NCBI GenBank assembly: GCA_036877525.1
Contig: JAZGTH010000007.1
Location: 704,501 to 768,500 of the forward strand
Length of the DNA: 64,000 nucleotides
Source: Chromobotia macracanthus
Lineage: Eukaryota; Chordata; Actinopteri; Cypriniformes; Botiidae
Direction of reading: 5' to 3'
Below, piece after piece: positions 1-11,347 of this stretch. Position 1 is the stretch's first letter; each line of letters opens with the position of its first letter. The position numbers and the translations under genes are program-made. Below the pieces are notes generated by a model, which was not told the origin of the DNA, made no database searches, and saw only the letters and a list, made by a program, of their open reading frames with translations.

Positions 1-47
<47 letters not shown>

Positions 48-165
48 TCTCTCTCTGTTCTCTCTCTGTCTCTCTCTCTCTCTGTCTCTCTCTCAGTCTC
101 TCTCTCTCTCTGTCTCTGTCTGTCTCTCTCTCTCTCTGCTCTCTCTCTCTCTCTGTTCTCTCTCC

Positions 166-198
<33 letters not shown>

Positions 199-236
199 TC
201 TGCTCTCTCTCTCTCTGTCTTTCTGCTCTCTCTCAG
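1..236. repeat. CT-rich microsatellite abutting a splice acceptor
   Basis: An almost pure pyrimidine (CT)n tract of about 230 bases on the + strand, broken by single G residues (TCTG variants). It runs directly into the AG at 235-236 that precedes the first visible slc49a4 exon, so it also serves as that intron's polypyrimidine tract. The true length may extend left of the window. Confidence 0.95.
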
Positions 237-304
237 GTGGATGCTGGCTGGATTGGCTTCTGGTCTATTGTTGGAGGTTGTGTGTTTGGTGTTGCCATGG
301 CGAG
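237..304 (+). CDS. slc49a4: slc49a4 exon (first visible)
   Basis: 68 nt, acceptor AG at 235-236, donor GTAAGT at 305-310. It reads VDAGWIGFWSIVGGCVFGVA then MA and two bases (AG) of an Arg codon completed by the next exon. This is a transmembrane segment of the C-terminal half of the transporter. Entry is assumed at phase 0 from the protein match. Confidence 0.88.
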
Positions 305-3300
305 GTAAGTGATGACTGATGAGAGTGATGCCATTATTATATAAATTAAACAGAACTGAATATATTAATTTCCTGTTATAATATATAACTTAAGGAAACA
401 GGATGTTGGGATGGGACATGTTGAAGGACATTTTATTAAATAGCCAGTTTTGTTTAGTTATGTCACAGTTATGAAAGATGATTTTCAGTTTGTTAAGTCC
501 AAAGTGGTTTTGGGGGCGGGACCTTATTATTCAGGAGCGCAAACATTTGCATATGGCAGAAAATTAGAGTGCAAGATGAGTAATCAGTATTTCCTGGAAA
601 TGTGTCCATCTGTTAAAAGATGAACTGTTAGTTTTTATAGTATTATTTAACTTCTGTGACCAAAATGTGAACCGACACTGCTGAGAGCCTTCAGATGTTT
701 AGTGATGAGTGTATCCACGGCAACTAGGCAATTAAAACAAGTGTTCATATTTGTGGAAAGAGGCTGGTGAGATTTACTCTGACTGTGTTAATATTTTGGC
801 CACATTTTTGGGGGGTTGTTTGGATCCTTATTTATTTTCTTCCTCCTAATTAATTAAAATCAGTGGATGAAAATGCTAACGAAATGATCACGTCACAGAA
901 TAATTAAGACATTGACGTTAAGCAAGAGAGAGAGAGAGCAAACTTGCTGAAATGATTTGTTGTCTGTGAGTAAGTGTTTGTAGGAGAGCAACAGCGGAGG
1001 TTGAGCTTTGAAAACATTTGAATTAGCCAAACTCTGTTTATCGCTGTTTAACTCTGTTTAATTCTGTTTAATTCTGTTGGTTTTGGGGTTAAAAAAATGT
1101 TAAGGTAGTTTTGTGTGTTATTCAAACGTGTTGTAAGTCAGAAACTTTAAACAAAGCAGAACAAATAAACTTTAGAAACTTTTTTTGGACCACCTCTCTT
1201 CTCCCTAGTGGTTTTCAGTGTCTCTCATCTAGTCTCAAAAGTTTTTTTTAGCTTGAACAGAACAAATAACAGCCAGCTCCTCCACAGAAGTGGTTCTGTT
1301 ATAACAGTTATAACAGAGGTATCTGTTATGTCATCTCTGCTGTGCAGAAAGATGATGAAGGACATTCCCTAGATCATGTTAGGGCTGCTGAGATGCGTCT
1401 GATATAGGATGAGAAGAAACAGTTAGGAAGAACTTTGTCAGACACGGATCAAATGTACCTTTGATTGTAAATTGTTTCTGAGGGACAGAAATATTAGACA
1501 ACATTTTCTGCTCTCTGATGTTGTCCCCCATAATAAAATCTATGAAGTTTCACCTGCGTCTGACTGTAGTTTAGTTTAGTGTCTGTAGTCTTGTTCTGTC
1601 ACCTTTGATCTGTGACTTGAGATTAAAGCTGTAACTTTTTTTGTCTAAAAATGTTATTGAGCAAGTATGTGGTGCTGGAATGGTGCAGGGTTTGTAGCTT
1701 GTGTAGTAATTGTAAGAACTGTAACTGCAAGTAACAAGTTTCGGGTTGCAGCTGTACGTTTCTGTTTTCTCATCCTCAGGTTGGCTGACTCTATTCGAGG
1801 AATGCTAAAGCTCATTCTGGTGCTGATGTTTGCTGGGGCATCACTGTCAGCCACCTGGTTCACTCTCACCTGCCTAACAAAACTCACTCACCTGCCAGGT
1901 ATGCTGTGGTGAGAAGGACAATAGGTTCTGCCTCGTGCACATCCGGCAGGCGGGCGAGCAGCATGTGCGAGCTGTGATCATTTAGAAAGAGCCTGTGGAA
2001 CTCATTAAATCCTGATCAGTGGAGGAAAAAGAGAGAGCTCGAGAGGAACCAGTCTGAAACCTACATATGCCCCACAGATCAACCAGCTCAAACATTTCCA
2101 TCTATTATCTTTTTATAGTTGGCACCTGACTTTTTATTGATTCCTACTCAGAATTCCTGGCAGACAGAGCTCACAGTGCCATGTGTCCACGTGCGTCCCA
2201 TCGCCCGTCCGAGGTTCACCCTGATTCTCTCTTGATTCATAACACTTGAGAATGAACATGAGGGATGTGCCAACATCAACCCCTCACCTCCCGTCATGGC
2301 CATGAGGACATTATTTTCAATCATTCAACAGGGATGACATCATGTCTTTCACTTATGGCTTGGTTACGTCATATATCCGTATGTTCTCGTAACCCTTTTC
2401 AGGTTTTGTGTGTAAATGGCTTTTTACACCCAGGACATTAAAATAACACCAGGCAAACGCTGCAATTTTTTGTCCAGTGATGGCCAGTGTGTGTATCTTA
2501 TTAACTTTTTGCATTTTTCATGTTTTATAGTCTTCTGCAGCTGGCAACTTCTGGTTACTGCATTTGTGTGTATTCATCTCAAAACATCATTTAGGCTCTC
2601 TTAGTATAAGTAAACCACCTTTTAAAAGTTTAGAACCACAATCACGCCCTCATTAACTAAAGAAAAGATTTGATTGCGATTTCCACATTCATTAAGCAAC
2701 ACAACCATTTTAAGTTGTGCCAATAGTAATAAACAGGTAGCACATTTGAATAATAAAGGTGAGGTAACAGTGTTTGCTTAGTAGACTGCAGTAATGACTC
2801 CAGAAAATGAGGTTTGATCACTTGGCCGGCAATAGAAATAATAAATAGAATCATTTGTAATATTACAAATTACTGCACAGAAATTAAGTGCTACCTTAGT
2901 GAACAGAAGTAACAAAGTAATCACCTCTTCAGTGTGTTTGTGTGTGTTATGAATGTAGAGTTTTTGGGGATATATTTGAGATACAGCCCCTCATGTCTCT
3001 CTCTTTTCTCCCTCAGCCACTCTCTACACGTCCTGTATTCTGCTGGGTATCTTCATCAACAGCAGTGTGCCCATTTTCTTGGAGCTGTTTATTGAGACAT
3101 CAATTGAGGCATCACCTGTGGGGTGGTCACCTTCCTCAGCAACCTCTTCACTGGACTGTTGCTTTTCTGTCTCACATTTTACTTCACAGGTAACGTCATA
3201 TTTTAACTATATTTGTCTTTAAATAGAGTGACAGCACAGTGCGTTAAACCTCCTCCGTTTTCCTGTTGATCCCTGGAGAAGTTTAAACTGAGAGGAGTGA

Positions 3301-5927
3301 GTTTAGCTGGGCTCACCTTTTTAAATCTGATTGGGTTATTGGTCTCATATGAAGCTGTAAAATTCGTTCCGCTTTTGTGTGCCTGATGGAGACACAGTGG
3401 CTGTGCCAACACAGCGCTAGGGCTGAAAATAACATCCAGACAATGAGGACTCTATATATAGAAGGTTATTGCATTGGCATTGTATTGAGTTTCGAACAGC
3501 CAGTGTGTAGGAGTTGAGGAGATGATTGGTTTCTAGTTGTTTCATCAGAATCATCCAACAGTCTCCAGTGTCAGAAAGCTCCTCTTGACATTATAAGCTC
3601 TCTGCCATCCGAACTGCTCAAAATCTTCCTGGGCTAAAGTTTGGAATTTTTTTAATAATGTTTAATACTTTCTCACAGTCCAGTTTAATATGCAGAGGCT
3701 AAATTTAAACACTGTGACGTTGCTAACATGACTTGTTTGTTGTTTTAAAGCTGCAATCCGTAACTTTGTCGCCATCTCTGTTTGCAACATAAAATTGCAG
3801 GTTACTTTACGCAGACCTGTTCAAATACAGCACAGAGATTCTGAATTCATAGACACAATTTCTTTAAACAAGTTTCTGTCCAGTAGGGATTGACAAGAGA
3901 ACAAATTATAGGACACATTTATTAGTATTACTATTACTTTAATTTGTATTATGTTGTTTTTAATATATATTTGTTTTTAAAAAACAGACCTTCACTTGTT
4001 AAAATAAATCCAGCTTAAGCTAAACCGTAAGAATATTTCAACTTTTTCAAAAGCTCAAATCACAAATTTCAAACTGCATGTAAGCACTGTTTTCTTACAT
4101 CATCATGTTTTTATAATTTTTGGTTATTAAGTTATCAGTGATTTGTTGGACGTGTTATCACAGTGAGGCAAGTGCCAACCAGGTCAACATATTAAAACGG
4201 GATACACAAAATGTAGGTGTGATTGAATTTTAAGGGGAAAACAGAGCCCACAATCTGTCAGTCGCTGATGCCACTCAGGGGCCAGACAGAAGAGATGTTA
4301 AATCAAGCTGAAATCTGCCATCTGAGTGGGCAACAATTAAGAATAATTACAGCAATAAGAGGAACATCTCAGATGCCTCGCCTCTGCTGACAGGAAGTGA
4401 GGTGGCCTGCAAATGAGTGAGGTCATGACGTGAGATAGAGGTTCTGAGATGCCTCCCTGTCCTCGATTTTGTCCTCCTATTCCTTGTGAGAGATTGGGAG
4501 CGTCAGGGCAAGTGGCTGTTTACACTGTCATTCTGCTGTGGCCTTTTCAACATGTTACAGCCCTTGAGTTGCAAAAACAAGTCAGGCGAAACTGCAACCT
4601 TAATAACAACATCTCTGCATCCTGCTGTCAGGTATTAAGAGAACAGAAATAAACATAACAGTTGGTCTGCTGCATACTGTCTGCAACTGACAGATGGATA
4701 TAATTGCCCTGCTTCCATTATTGAGAGCAAAAGATGGTGAGAGCGAAATCTAATCATTTGTATTCTCAATAGCAACGCTGGTCTGCAAAGAGGTTTTTCA
4801 TGCAGCGTCCAAAGTTCTTTCCATTAGCAGGGGAGGGGGAAGTGTGGCCAGCTGCTGAATGTTGGGAATGTCTGATTGGATTAGTGTGTGAGCAGGGCTG
4901 AGCCATTCCCTTCACTCACATGAACCTGCTGATGTTACCGCACTCTGTTTTTAAACCGATCAGGCTTAACTGTTCTCTTAAAGTTATCAAAAACGTTATT
5001 GCAGTAACATTGTTTTTTAATGTTGTATACTGTTGTAAAATGGAAGTTTTGAACGTTCCTAGAACTTTCAAATAACATTTTCAGTTTAATTCAATGTTAT
5101 TTATATAGCACGTTTTACAATGTTAAACTGCTTCAAAGCAGCTTTACGTGTAATAAAAAAAGAATAATAATAATAAAACACAGAACAAATGTTGGACATG
5201 TTCAACAGAGAATAAATGTGTGAGATATATATTAATAAGACTAATTAGGCATACTATTATTTACTATTATTTATTATTTACATACTACTATATTTTTGTT
5301 ACTTAATGGAAATGTAAAAGAATCATTCTTGCAACCTAAAATTGTTAGGGGAACCACTACACCACAGCACTGCTGCAGGCCTGATAGAGCTGGAGAGAAG
5401 CGGTGCTCTCCCTTCCACCAGCCTCCTCAGAGACACATCTCTGTCCTCTGGCAGTTCACTGTGTTTACTGTGCTGCATGGCTAAATCATATCATTTAACT
5501 CAAATGGGCTCAGCAGCCGACCCAGCAGGCATTTCACCTCCTGCCATCGATCGCAGCTCTCACTTCAGGAGCAATTGATCAACCTGTTATCTGATTACAG
5601 GACGCCTCGACATTGCAATTCTTATCTGCATTAAATTAAGTTGCGCACTTCTCTGTGTCTCTGCATGTTTGGCCTGCTTTGTGTTGTTGCTTTTAGCAGA
5701 GCAGCTGGAACAAAACTTCATTCCAAACCTGTACGACTTTTTCTTCTGAGGAACACAAAAGATATAAAAACAGAACGCATCTCTAACTTCAGCTGTTTTG
5801 TTGTTTCTCAGAGCTGTCCTGGCTGAACTGGTGTCTGACGGCTGCCTGCATCTTCAGTCTCCTCCTCCTCCTCTTCTTCAGGGAATCATATGACCGCCTC
5901 TATTTGGATGTCTTTGTTTCTGTCTGA
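237..5927 (+). CDS. slc49a4: slc49a4 (dirc2), 3' part of gene: lysosomal major-facilitator transporter, four terminal coding exons
   Basis: Spliced coding segments are 237-304, 1780-1898, 3017-3189 and 5812-5927, with stop TGA at 5925-5927. SLC49A4/DIRC2 is a 12-helix major facilitator of the lysosomal membrane; it is reported to be a proton-coupled pyridoxine exporter (literature knowledge, not visible here). The visible part is roughly the C-terminal third. It includes VDAGWIGFWSIVGG, the loop IRGMLKLIL, the helix-rich WFTLTCL and INSSVPIFLELF stretches, and the ending FRESYDRLYLDVFVSV, all characteristic of DIRC2. The N-terminal exons lie before the window. The reading frame is broken once in the third visible exon: one base appears to be missing near 3109, and the loop there is about three residues shorter than I recall for the human protein. 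Exon phases before and after the break otherwise agree. Position next to convergent sema5b matches the human gene order. Confidence 0.88.
305..1779 (+). other. slc49a4 intron
   Basis: AT-rich intron with donor GTAAGT and acceptor TTTTCTCATCCTCAG. It contains a degenerate piece of the AAAGCTGCAAT-type inverted-repeat family at its 3' end (about 1621-1755). Nothing else recognised. Confidence 0.8.
1621..1755. repeat. MITE family 2 fragment (AAAGCTGCAAT ends)
   Basis: Begins ATTAAAGCTGTAACTTTTT, continues with the family-specific ATTGAGCAAGTA and closes with GTTGCAGCTGTA in inverted sense. It is diverged from the best copy at 55661-55922. Confidence 0.5.
1780..1898 (+). CDS. slc49a4: slc49a4 exon (second visible)
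   Basis: 119 nt. Acceptor CTCATCCTCAG, donor GTATGC at 1899. The first G completes an Arg codon (AGG). Reading continues LADSIRGMLKLILVLMFAGA and then the WFTLTCLTKLTHLP segment, ending with one G of an Ala codon. It encodes a cytoplasmic loop with basic residues followed by a transmembrane helix. Confidence 0.9.
1899..3016 (+). other. slc49a4 intron
   Basis: About 1.1 kb, AT-rich, ending CTTTTCTCCCTCAG. No RNA gene, complete mobile element or further exon recognised. Confidence 0.75.
3017..3189 (+). CDS. slc49a4: slc49a4 exon (third visible), frame-broken
   Basis: 173 nt. Acceptor TTCTCCCTCAG, donor GTAACG at 3190. The first half reads ATLYTSCILLGIFINSSVP then IFLELFIETSIE. The second half, from 3111, reads ITCGVVTFLSNLFTG then LLLFCLTFYFT, one frame over. 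With one extra G near 3109 the Gly-Ile-Thr-Cys-Gly motif, the phase-1 exit (G at 3189) and the next exon all fall into register, so the break is a single missing base (or a 10-base loss relative to the longer family loop). It could be an assembly error in a G run, a polymorphism or a genuine loss-of-function lesion. Confidence 0.85.
3746..3895. repeat. MITE family 2 fragment
   Basis: Begins AAAGCTGCAATCCGTAACTT, the best preserved example of this terminal sequence in the window, followed by the subterminal GCCATCTCTGTTTGCAACAT block also seen, inverted, near 55880. Confidence 0.6.
4966..5350 (+). repeat. MITE family 1 copy with nested insertion
   Basis: The left part (about 4966-5088) has the family blocks TAAAGTTATCAAAAACGTTA and GTTTTGAACGTTCCTAGAAC. 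The right part resumes at about 5300 with ACTTAATGGAAATG and ends near CCTAAAATTGTTAG. Between them (5089-5290) is an unrelated AT-rich repeat beginning TTTAATTCAATGTTATTTAT. Confidence 0.6.
5089..5290. repeat. AT-rich dispersed repeat nested in a MITE
   Basis: Begins TTCAATGTTATTTATATAGC and contains CTTCAAAGCAGCTTTACGTG. This resembles the widely dispersed fish repeat with the TTTATTTRTATAGCGC motif followed by a CAAAGCAGCTTTACA box. The ending (AATAATAATAATAAAA) is simple sequence. Confidence 0.45.
5717..5770. repeat. ostariophysan TTCACCC-type repeat, fragment
   Basis: Contains ATTCCAAACCTGTACGAC followed by TTTTTCTTCTGAGGAACACA. These match the interior of the common cyprinid and catfish repeat that starts with a TTCACCCAAAAATGA block; a fuller copy lies near 53962. 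Confidence 0.5.
5812..5927 (+). CDS. slc49a4: slc49a4 terminal coding exon
   Basis: Acceptor TTGTTTCTCAG. Together with the G carried from the preceding exon it reads ELSWLNWCLTAACIFS, a leucine-rich helix, then FRESYDRLYLDVFVSV and TGA. The last 12 residues are the diagnostic C terminus of DIRC2. The frame is 37 whole codons after the split codon, consistent with phase 1 entry. Confidence 0.93.
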
Positions 5928-8776
5928 GCACACAAGTATCTTAACACAAGACTGGAGTATTGCCTTTTGGGGAACTCTGTTGCAAACTAAAGGAAAGATA
6001 CATGACAAAGTGCTGCTCAGTTTGCCTTCTGTTTTAGATATATTGTTTTTTACTTTTTTGTGTTAAATGTCAATTGGTAACGTGTGTAGAGTTACTGTGT
6101 AGAGTTTCTGGCTCAAGTTGATGCTTATTGATTTGGCAGTGTCCTGTGATAACTACACATCTAACTGGAGTCTAATGGATAATTGTAGACGGTCTTATCT
6201 ATGGACCGGCAATCTCTCAGTTCTGTAATGTCAGTTGTGAACAGCCTGTGGGATGTGAACTTTAATTTTTAGTTTTATAGCTGTGGGATGCACAACATGG
6301 GTGTCTATTGCACAAACCTCCTTTTAGCATTTATTTTTAATTGATTGAATTTTATGGAATCTATCAAGTTTAAGAGGATTTAAATGTAATTTATTTCTTA
6401 CATATCATGTTAGGGATCATTATAGGGATTAATACAGTAATATTGACAATAAGGAACTGTTTAGAGTTTTTATGTCTGAATAATATGGCAGAGAAGCATT
6501 TTATTGCATTTTATAACGTCATTACAGCTGGAGCAGTAACACACCAGTTACCAGCAATAAGTGGCCATTTGTGATTTGTGGTGTAACAGAGAGTGCAATA
6601 TCTCTCCAAACAGCTGACCCATGAGCTCTGTTTAACTGTCATGAGAGATGACTGCCTTCCTGCCACTGCTGGAAGCTTCACTCTACTGCTGGTTTAATCT
6701 TTCTGATTTTGAGAGCATTCCCAAGAGCTCCTTTAAAAACGGACCCTAACTGAATTGAAGCTACTCGTGTTTTCAGCATGCAGCTCTACTGGCATGAGAG
6801 AATTGATTTGATGGCCTGACATTTCAAGAGATCTCCAAAGAGGAAATGTGATGTTGGATTTCCTGTTGACCTCAGTGGATCTTCTACATTATAGTCAGAA
6901 TCGATTCTGTGATGGAAATGAACTGCATTTTATGAACACACTGAATGATTTCTGCCCCCACATTTGCACAGGAACTTTGGATTTGGTTCTCTAGGAAAAG
7001 CTTTCCATTCACTGTTCAGAAGACTTCACCTGTCATTACTAGTGACCTTCTTGTTTTCTTCTTTACTTCACTGTGAAGTTTACTTCACACACTCTGTGTG
7101 TGCTTCCTTCTGTCATGAAAATGTTAATGATACTGTAAGTGGGGCTGGAGTTTGGGTGTACAGTACATGCCCCTGTGCTTGTACAGATACATGTCAAAGA
7201 TTTTTAGCACCTTATTAAAAATGTTTTTAAAAAGGAATTATTTGTGTTCCCTCTTTTATCGTCTCTCTCAGGCTCATAGAAATCTGCTGTGATCTTGTAT
7301 GTTGCTGGTGTGAGGACCTATCATGTGTGTTTGTATGTATGAGCTCATCATTAACATCTAACATCCTCCAAAGCATGAGGTCACTGATGACATCAGAGCT
7401 GAGAACAAGCGTCCAGAACCCAAATGTGTTCCCAAGAGTTCCTTGTATATTGTACAGAACACCAGCCAAGAGTCCCTCTCAGATTAACGTCTTTAACATC
7501 TACAGGTCTGAAGTTTATTCTTCTGATTCAATAGCCGTTTCTCCATTTAGCGTTACATTCTTTTGTTCTTTTGACACAAAAATGTCAGTATTGGGGCGTG
7601 TAATTATAAAAGTATAATTTGTGGCTGAGAGAAGTGAATTGATGCTGTGCCACTAGAAGTATTAATAATATTAAGAGGTTGTGTGTATTATTTCAAAGTT
7701 ATACTTTAGTTATACTTCAAAAAATACTTTCTCCTGTCACAGTGTAACGTGCCAGTTTTTCCACAGTCATGGTAAACTTGTTAAAAAAATATCAGGAACA
7801 TTTTTGAAATGTGAGGGAGAAAATACTTCACCTTGAAATGATTCCAGCTCTGAGGTGATATTTCAGGTAAATGGCGCGTCCTCAGAGACATCATGGACAA
7901 GGCATTTTCACTTCACTTTTTTAAATCACTTTTTTCGCTTTTAAAAATAACTATTGAAGTTTCTTCTGTTTTTTTTTGTTCCTCAGCACCGGTGTCAGAG
8001 GATTGAAAAGACATTGTTTCTATTCTTCAGGTTTGCTTTAAAACAGAAAAAACAGAGTTTACATTTGTTGAATTTTCAGCACACAAAAAAATCCATGAAT
8101 TCAAGACTTACTTTTGAATGTTGACAGCAGCAGCAACAGGCGCCTGAGGAGAAGATCGAAAAAATTACTCGTCACGTAATGTAAACACTGTTAATAAATC
8201 TGTTACGGCTTTGTTTTGTGTTTTATGAGCTAATGATGTGTTTTTGAGATCACGTTCAGTCACTTTAATAAGCCATTGATTGTTTCTCTTTCAGTGCTCT
8301 TTTTTATTTTTGTTTTTTACTCCTGAACTGACAGAACATTTTCAGCGGCACACGGTCAAAGCTGTTGATTCGTTTATTGAATCTTGCTGAAACAGCGACT
8401 GACTTCCTGTTATCTTGCTTTTCAAACCCTGTTTTTTCTCTTGTTTTAAAGTTTCATTTTGTGTTGGGTATTATATTATGTATATGTGTATTATTATGTA
8501 TATTTGTACATTATATTTTTATTGTTCTGACACAAAGTTCTCAGGAATTCATGTTTTACAAGTGCAGAGAAAAGCTTGGCGTTTTATGTTGGAATGTTTT
8601 AAAGACTCATAAAGACAGTCACACACATTTGAAGTGAAATTTTTGCTGCATAAATGATAGTGTTCATGATTTCATTGTTATTTTGTCATACAGTAATATT
8701 ACAGCTTTTGCTCTACAGTAACATTGTGATATTTTTCCTTTTGTGATAATTTAGCTTTTATTTTTGAAGTTGTTTA

Positions 8777-8782
8777 AATAAA
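8777..8782 (+). terminator. candidate poly(A) signal for slc49a4
   Basis: AATAAA within TTTAAATAAATGCC. It is one of three candidates (the others are at 8193-8198 and 7213-7218) after the slc49a4 stop. It would give a 3' UTR of about 2.9 kb. Choice not determined by sequence. Confidence 0.3.
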
Positions 8783-9265
8783 TGCCCTACTAAACAAATA
8801 TCATCTAAAGAAAGACCAATGAGCTTTTCCAGCTCTAATCTGTCTCTGCAGAATATATAACAGAAGCTCTATTTCGTATCAGAACTGTACTGCTTTAGTG
8901 AGGCAATTTAACATCATTTGTGCTGCTCCTGCTTCTATTAATGAGAAACATCTGAAAGGAAAGAACCCTTTTATCACTGACCAGTTACACTCTCCCACCC
9001 ATTCCTTAATGTCACACGAAAACAACATGAATCTTCTCCAGCCACTGCAATGTGCATTTTAAACTACGTTAACTACAGATAACTACGTTTAAACTAGGAC
9101 AGATTTGTGCTGATTTTGGACAACCTTCTTTCCATCAGTGACCTGAGAATGATTCCTGTTAGCAAGGTCAATGTTCTCTCAATGTTATTAAAACTTGCAG
9201 TAACTTTTGTAGAACTTTTTCATATTTAAAAAATGTTCTTCAGCACATTGTGACCACTGATGCTT

Positions 9266-9455
9266 TTAAAGCTGTAACCTTTAACATCTGTAGATACATA
9301 ACAGATCAGCGTTTAAAACAATCTCCTTTCCCTGATTTATAATAATGATTTATAATAATGATTTATAATGATTTATAATTTGAGTCTGATTTCTCAGGAA
9401 ATGTCAGTTTGGCTTCATTTGACTTTGAAACAAAACTGCAGGTTGATGTAAATTG
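9266..9455. repeat. MITE family 2 copy, degenerate
   Basis: Starts TTAAAGCTGTAACCTTTAAC, contains ATAACAGATCAGCGTTTAAA and repeats of AATAATGATTTATAAT, then a TCAGGAAATGTCAGTTTGGC block. These blocks recur at 45735-45875 and 55661-55922. Confidence 0.55.
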
Positions 9456-9494
9456 ATGTTGGGTAAGGAAAGGCTGAACTAGCTCAGGTTAAAC

Positions 9495-11179
9495 TGGTTT
9501 GGCATCAATGTTTATTACCTTTACAATGTACAATATACAAAAATATAGAGTATCAAAATTCACAGTGTCTGAAAGGCAGTGATTACAGTCACATATCTAA
9601 CCAGCAGGTCAGTTGCATAGAAGGACACCGAGCCTCACAGGGATGGAGCGACTCGTCTCTGAATGTCTGACATTCTCAACTGACACAAAACAGCCACACT
9701 TGAACATATTTGATCTGGACACATGGGAGTAAATGCAGGGATTCAGTTAAACTTTACAAGTAAATATGAGCTGTGAGTTTTGTCTTGATATACTGTAAGT
9801 ACAGTGTGGGTCAGAGGTCTGATACCACAATTTTAAATGGAAAATAAGGTTTAACAATGAATGTATGGTGTAAAATGAAGAAATGGTTCTGAATTTGTAG
9901 GACTGGAACGCTTCTTATTTTCTCCACCAACAGTTTTGTAGGTTCTTATATTAACATTCAGAGTTTGTACTCGGCCGTCTCTTTCTGTTGCAGTGAAACA
10001 CTGAAACATCAGATGTACCGACAAGCTCCATCCCACACAACTTTTAAAACAGTGTTAGCTTTACAATACACATTATGCTAAAGTTTGCGTGTCATTAGTG
10101 TTTCGCAGTGGGGCATCACTGTATGTACAAGCCATGTACTCATGCTTAGCTAAATCATGCCTGTCAACAAGTGTGACAAAAAAGCTTAGTTTAGTTTTTC
10201 AACATAACAAGCTTGGCATGACTTTCCTCATCTCTGATGAGTATGCTGATGGTTAAGAATACACCGTCTGGAGACAGTGTTCATATTCAGTACAGCTCGA
10301 ACTCATCTGAACTCAAATCTCTATCATGTGTCTAATCTACAGCTATTCTCAACTGCCCAATAATTCCCTCTTTAAAATAATCACAGCAAACAAGTGCCAA
10401 GCTGTCAGTGTTTCCTACATATTTTCATAATAAAATATAGTCTGTCTGGGTTTGAACCCAGTCATATTTAATATGACCACCAAGACATACAGTAAAATAA
10501 CAGAACATGATCTGAGCATATTCCTTAATAATCCATATATTCACAGGTAAAAAAAAAGTGTTATTCAGCTCTTTTTGACCAATGCTTCTGTTACGTGTTG
10601 AAAATCAATATTTCTGCTCTGAATTAAGTCTGTTCAGAATAATTTAACACATATGGGCACTAATGGCATCCCCCATGATTCATTTTTGAACCTGCTTCTT
10701 TCGCAGCTGGGTTGCAAACTCATCTCCAAACAACCCAACCATAAGCTTTGATTCTGCACTGACCCGTCCTCTTGTATCTGATTTTTAGAAGGTTGCAGAG
10801 ACATGTCTCTCCAGGGTTAGAAGACAGCATTCCTCACATGGGTAATCCGTTACTGCGGTTCAGACCAAAGCTGCACTGATTTCTCTTTTGTGCGGTCTCT
10901 GTGTTCTCACTTCTTTTGTACTTGTAAAGAAAGGCGGCCAGTGTGCCAGACCGCATCCCTGTAATGAATCTTGGTGGAATGGTTTGTGATTCCAGTTGGG
11001 AAGCTCGGACAGGAGCCGATGTGTTCGGTGAGTTCGGGTCCTCCATGGGGGGGTGCAGGGGAGCTGGAATGTGTCTTTCTCCTCATCAGGTGCAGAGCGT
11101 GTGGGGGGAACAGAGGGTTCAGGAGACGTGTGGAGCAGTTTTGTCACCATGGTGATAAAGCTTTGATGAGACATGGGTC
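9495..11179 (-). other. sema5b: sema5b 3' UTR (presumed)
   Basis: Sequence downstream of the sema5b stop codon on the - strand, to just past the first AATAAA on that strand. No intron or coding exon recognised. The extent is inferred from the poly(A) signal only. Confidence 0.5.
9511..9516 (-). terminator. sema5b: candidate sema5b poly(A) signal
   Basis: TTTATT on the + strand, that is AATAAA on the - strand, about 1.66 kb downstream of the sema5b stop. I saw no other canonical signal on this strand between the stop and this site. Cleavage would be expected around 9490-9500. Confidence 0.45.
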
Positions 11180-11347
11180 TCAGCTGTGGTTATAGCTTCT
11201 GCAGGGGGAGGGGGGAGAGTCTGGGTGGTAATGGTATTTGCCCAAGGCTGTGGGATAGTATGTGGTGGTGTACATGTTTGTCTGCTGAACCGGTGAAGGG
11301 AAGAAGTTTGTCCTTTCATCTGACAGCAAATTGCTCTTGTTTAGAGT
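11180..11347 (-). CDS. sema5b: sema5b coding exon 21 (C terminus, stop)
   Basis: 168 nt, phase 0, acceptor TTTTATCTACAG. It reads TLNKSNLLSDERTNFFP, then QQTNMYTTTYYPTALGKY and a Pro/Ser-rich end SYNHS, stop TGA at 11182-11180. The TLNK-N-L and TNxYTTTYYP blocks are the conserved SEMA5B tail. The extreme C terminus differs from the human form. A longer open stretch in another frame across this region is a shadow. Confidence 0.9.
   Translation of the reverse strand, partial: TLNKSNLLSDERTNFFPSPVQQTNMYTTTYYPTALGKYHYHPDSPPSPCRSYNHS

Larger units (their letters stand above)
3190..5811 (+). other. slc49a4 last intron
   Basis: About 2.6 kb, AT-rich. It contains a MITE family 2 fragment (3746-3895), a MITE family 1 copy interrupted by another repeat (4966-5350) and a fragment of the ostariophysan TTCACCC-type repeat (about 5717-5770) shortly before the acceptor TTTGTTGTTTCTCAG. 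Confidence 0.75.
5928..9494 (+). other. slc49a4 3' UTR and intergenic region between convergent genes
   Basis: About 3.6 kb, AT-rich, no coding exon recognised. Candidate poly(A) signals for slc49a4 on the + strand are AATAAA at 8193-8198 and 8777-8782 and ATTAAA at 7213-7218; I cannot tell which is used. A MITE family 2 piece lies at about 9266-9455. Confidence 0.6.

Noticed and set aside
237..5927. Calling slc49a4 a pseudogene
   Set aside because: Only one frame break is visible and all splice sites and the diagnostic C terminus are intact; an assembly error is at least as likely.
10834..11174. Overlapping - strand open frames of 104 and 70 codons near the sema5b end
   Set aside because: They lie in the 3' UTR or in the wrong frame over the terminal sema5b exon. 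The true frame ends at the TGA 11182-11180.
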